A program made the translations under genes and the position numbers. Below, piece by piece: positions 6,143 through 7,594 of a DNA stretch of 7,594 nt; position 1 is the first letter of the stretch; each line of letters starts with the position of its first letter. A model generated the notes under the pieces. It was not told where the DNA came from, did no database searches, and saw only the letters and a program-made list of their open reading frames with translations. Origin of the DNA: an uncultured Desulfobulbaceae bacterium (lineage in GTDB: Bacteria > Desulfobacterota > Desulfobulbia > Desulfobulbales > Desulfobulbaceae); the NCBI GenBank assembly GCA_947260045.1, contig CAMYOP010000131.1:1-7594 (forward strand), read 5' to 3'.

Positions 6143-6174
6143 CAAAATACAGACAGCTTAAATTATATCAATTT

Positions 6175-6184
6175 AGAGTACTCT
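6175..6184. promoter_or_regulatory. Palindrome AGAGTACTCT over the ribosome-binding site
   Basis: A perfect 10-bp palindrome directly abuts the cyclase ATG at 6185 and includes the only Shine-Dalgarno-like bases, GAG at 6176-6178. As DNA it could bind a dimeric protein; as RNA it cannot form a normal hairpin alone because it has no loop, but two transcripts could pair there. Confidence 0.35.
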
Positions 6185-7387
6185 ATGATTTCTCCCAAAA
6201 ATTTGTTGGATGATGATGACCTGTTCACTCTCCTGCAAAGTGCCCATGATCTTACCTCTCAGATCGATTTTGACGAACTCCTTAAAAATATTTTATACAA
6301 AGCCTGTGAATTAACTAATTCGCCAGATAGCTCTGTCATCCTTCTCAATAAAGCAAAAAACACCCTGTACTTTGCTGAGGCAATTGGTGAAAATGCTGAC
6401 ATGCTCCTTGGAGAATGGGGTGAAAATGCTCAAAAAAGCGTTCCTTTAACCGGCTCAAAATCTGGCGAAGTCTTCAGTACTTCACAACCAATTATCTTGA
6501 ATCAGATAGAAAGTCACTTTGAAGGAGTTGATAAGGATACGCAAAAAAATACCCAATCGATGATATGTGTCCCCCTTAAAGTGACAGGGCAGCGATTGGG
6601 TGTCATGCAGATTCTGAACAAAAAAAGTGGTGATTATGACAAGAGAGACCTTGTGTTACTTGAGTATTTCTCCACCCTGGCTTCAATAGCCATCAGAAAC
6701 GCACAGCTCTTCAAAGAGTTAATGATACACATGGGATTCAATAGCCTTGCCAACAAAAAAAAAGGTACTCTTGATTTTTTTGCAGAGCTGGAAAAGCCCG
6801 CCCGCACTGAAATGCTCACCATTATGTTTGTTGATATGCGCGGTTTCACGCAACTTTGCCAAATATTGAATAATCCCAATGCAGCGCAACAGCATCTCAA
6901 CGATTTCCTAAAATTCCTGACTGAAGAAATTGTTCATCATAATGGCTCCATCAATAAAATTCTCGGAGACGGAGTACTCGCACTTTTTCGTGACAAAGAT
7001 CATGCAGTTGATGCTGTGAGATGTGCCTTTTCCATGATAGATCGTTTTAAAAAGATAAAAAAAGATTGGGTTAAACGCCATGATATAGATATCACATTCA
7101 TCGATATCGGCATGGGCATCGTTACTGATACTGTTATCATAGGTACAATTGCTGGAGAATTTTTCCGTGATTTCACGGTGATTGGTAATGCTGTCAATCT
7201 TGCCGCAGCATTTGAGAAAAATGCAAAAAATGGCAAACGAATTCTTGTCAATGAGCTTACCTTTACTGCCACTGAAAATTTAATTGCTGAGGTAGAAGGG
7301 CCTATTGATTTCGAATTGCGTAAAACTGGTATGACTTTTGGCAATAAATACAAGCAATATCATATTAAAAAATTGAAAGAATTCTAG
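6185..7387 (+). CDS. GAF domain plus class III adenylate/guanylate cyclase
   Basis: A 400-residue protein without signal peptide or membrane segments, so a cytoplasmic signalling protein. A GAF sensory domain (about 28-175, with MICVPLKVTGQRLGVMQILNK typical, 126-146) is followed by a linker and a class III cyclase domain (about 208-395). Metal-binding aspartates are present: Asp217 in FVDMRGFT and Asp262 in ILGDGV. The substrate-selecting pair appears as Lys258 and Asp329 (FRDFTVIG), the adenylate-type combination. Asn338 of the VNLA motif is kept, but the arginine expected four residues later is Ala342 (VNLAAAFE), so catalysis may be weak or absent. Class III cyclases work as dimers, and GAF domains often bind cyclic nucleotides or small ligands. 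The ATG has only a weak GAG (6176-6178) as ribosome-binding site, inside a perfect palindrome. It is monocistronic behind its own promoter. Family is certain; activity is not. Confidence 0.93.
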   Translation: MISPKNLLDDDDLFTLLQSAHDLTSQIDFDELLKNILYKACELTNSPDSSVILLNKAKNTLYFAEAIGENADMLLGEWGENAQKSVPLTGSKSGEVFSTSQPIILNQIESHFEGVDKDTQKNTQSMICVPLKVTGQRLGVMQILNKKSGDYDKRDLVLLEYFSTLASIAIRNAQLFKELMIHMGFNSLANKKKGTLDFFAELEKPARTEMLTIMFVDMRGFTQLCQILNNPNAAQQHLNDFLKFLTEEIVHHNGSINKILGDGVLALFRDKDHAVDAVRCAFSMIDRFKKIKKDWVKRHDIDITFIDIGMGIVTDTVIIGTIAGEFFRDFTVIGNAVNLAAAFEKNAKNGKRILVNELTFTATENLIAEVEGPIDFELRKTGMTFGNKYKQYHIKKLKEF

Positions 7388-7401
7388 TGGTTAAATAATA
7401 T

Positions 7402-7425
7402 TGATCTCAAAATCAGCCTTTTTTT
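7402..7425 (+). terminator. Weak terminator-like sequence after the cyclase gene
   Basis: A short stem TGAT/ATCA (7402-7415, loop of 6 nt) is followed by GCC and a run of seven T (7419-7425), 15 nt after the cyclase stop codon. The T-run and location are right but the stem is too short and AT-rich for a confident call. Confidence 0.3.
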
Positions 7426-7594
7426 AGCCATAAATGCTAGCTCAAGACGAAAATATCTGGCTGGCATCCTTGCTCAAGCCAGGATGATCACTATATACTG
7501 CTAAATAAAGCAACGCTTAGTCGTGCCTATCCTGCTGAGATTGAGTTCAACTCTACAGGTTCATTAATTGGAACCAGTCAAAAAATCCTGGAGC
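7426..7594. other. Right-end region without a supported gene
   Basis: An imperfectly structured stretch with a 6-bp inverted repeat CTGGCT/AGCCAG (7457-7482) that overlaps a second possible stem CATCCT/AGGATG, plus small palindromes GAGTTCAACTC and GGTTC/GAACC near the end. A plus-strand frame is open from 7441 to the edge but has no start codon in it. No gene, promoter or terminator is called. Confidence 0.4.

Larger units (their letters stand above)
5644..6184. other. Long intergenic region with several RNA or DNA structures
   Basis: 541 nt with no supported protein gene on either strand. From left to right it holds a weak inverted repeat ATTACTC/GAGTAAT (5683-5713), a palindromic cluster built on GTAATTGG (5721-5767), a 9-bp hairpin (5765-5786), a promoter-like pair (5794-5820), a possible three-way junction (5842-5885), a strong factor-independent terminator (5998-6032), and the promoter of the cyclase gene (6114-6142). 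The density of structure is greater than expected for a simple spacer. Confidence 0.6.

Noticed and set aside
7458..7474. Another sigma-54-like match, TGGCT followed by TTGCT.
   Set aside because: The GG to GC spacing is one base too long and sigma-54 spacing is strict; no gene start lies downstream in the window.
7441..7593. Plus-strand frame open for 51 codons to the right edge.
   Set aside because: It has no in-frame ATG, GTG or TTG start, no ribosome-binding site and no recognisable protein motif.

Overview
The window looks like a chromosomal segment of an anaerobic, moderately AT-rich Gram-negative bacterium. The gene set (NtrX-like sigma-54 activator, zinc-type HemB, a cobalamin-dependent class II ribonucleotide reductase, a SEC-C protein, a GAF-cyclase) would fit Desulfobacterota, perhaps a Desulfobulbales relative. 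That placement is inferred from protein style, not from a search. No transposase, integrase, CRISPR array, tRNA or rRNA was recognised.

Layout: 1-774 (+) is the 3' part of a sigma-54-dependent response regulator with an NtrX-like C-terminus. 987-1964 (+) is hemB. Three genes follow on the minus strand, read from right to left: nrdJ (5102-2934), a SEC-C zinc-motif protein of unknown function (2895-2365) and a VanZ-family membrane protein (2359-1970). Their spacing (38 nt and 5 nt) suggests one operon, whose end meets hemB tail to tail with 5 nt between stop codons. Divergent from nrdJ is a 68-residue cysteine-rich protein (5437-5643, +). A 541-nt intergenic stretch then carries a palindromic repeat cluster, a structured segment and a strong factor-independent terminator. 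The window closes with a GAF plus class III nucleotide cyclase gene (6185-7387, +) behind a good sigma-70-type promoter, followed by about 200 nt without a supported gene.

The most coherent regulatory signal lies upstream of nrdJ. Two 16-bp NrdR-box-like sites sit 31 bp apart, three helical turns, and the proximal one fills the spacer of a -35/-10 pair. Deoxynucleotide supply is therefore probably under NrdR repression, and no cobalamin riboswitch is visible in the short leader. The less explained signals are the GTAATTGG palindrome cluster (5721-5786), the strong terminator at 5998-6032 with no gene directly upstream (a possible small RNA locus), and loss of the conserved transition-state arginine in the cyclase domain. 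No clearly new multi-gene system was found; these are the best candidates for follow-up.
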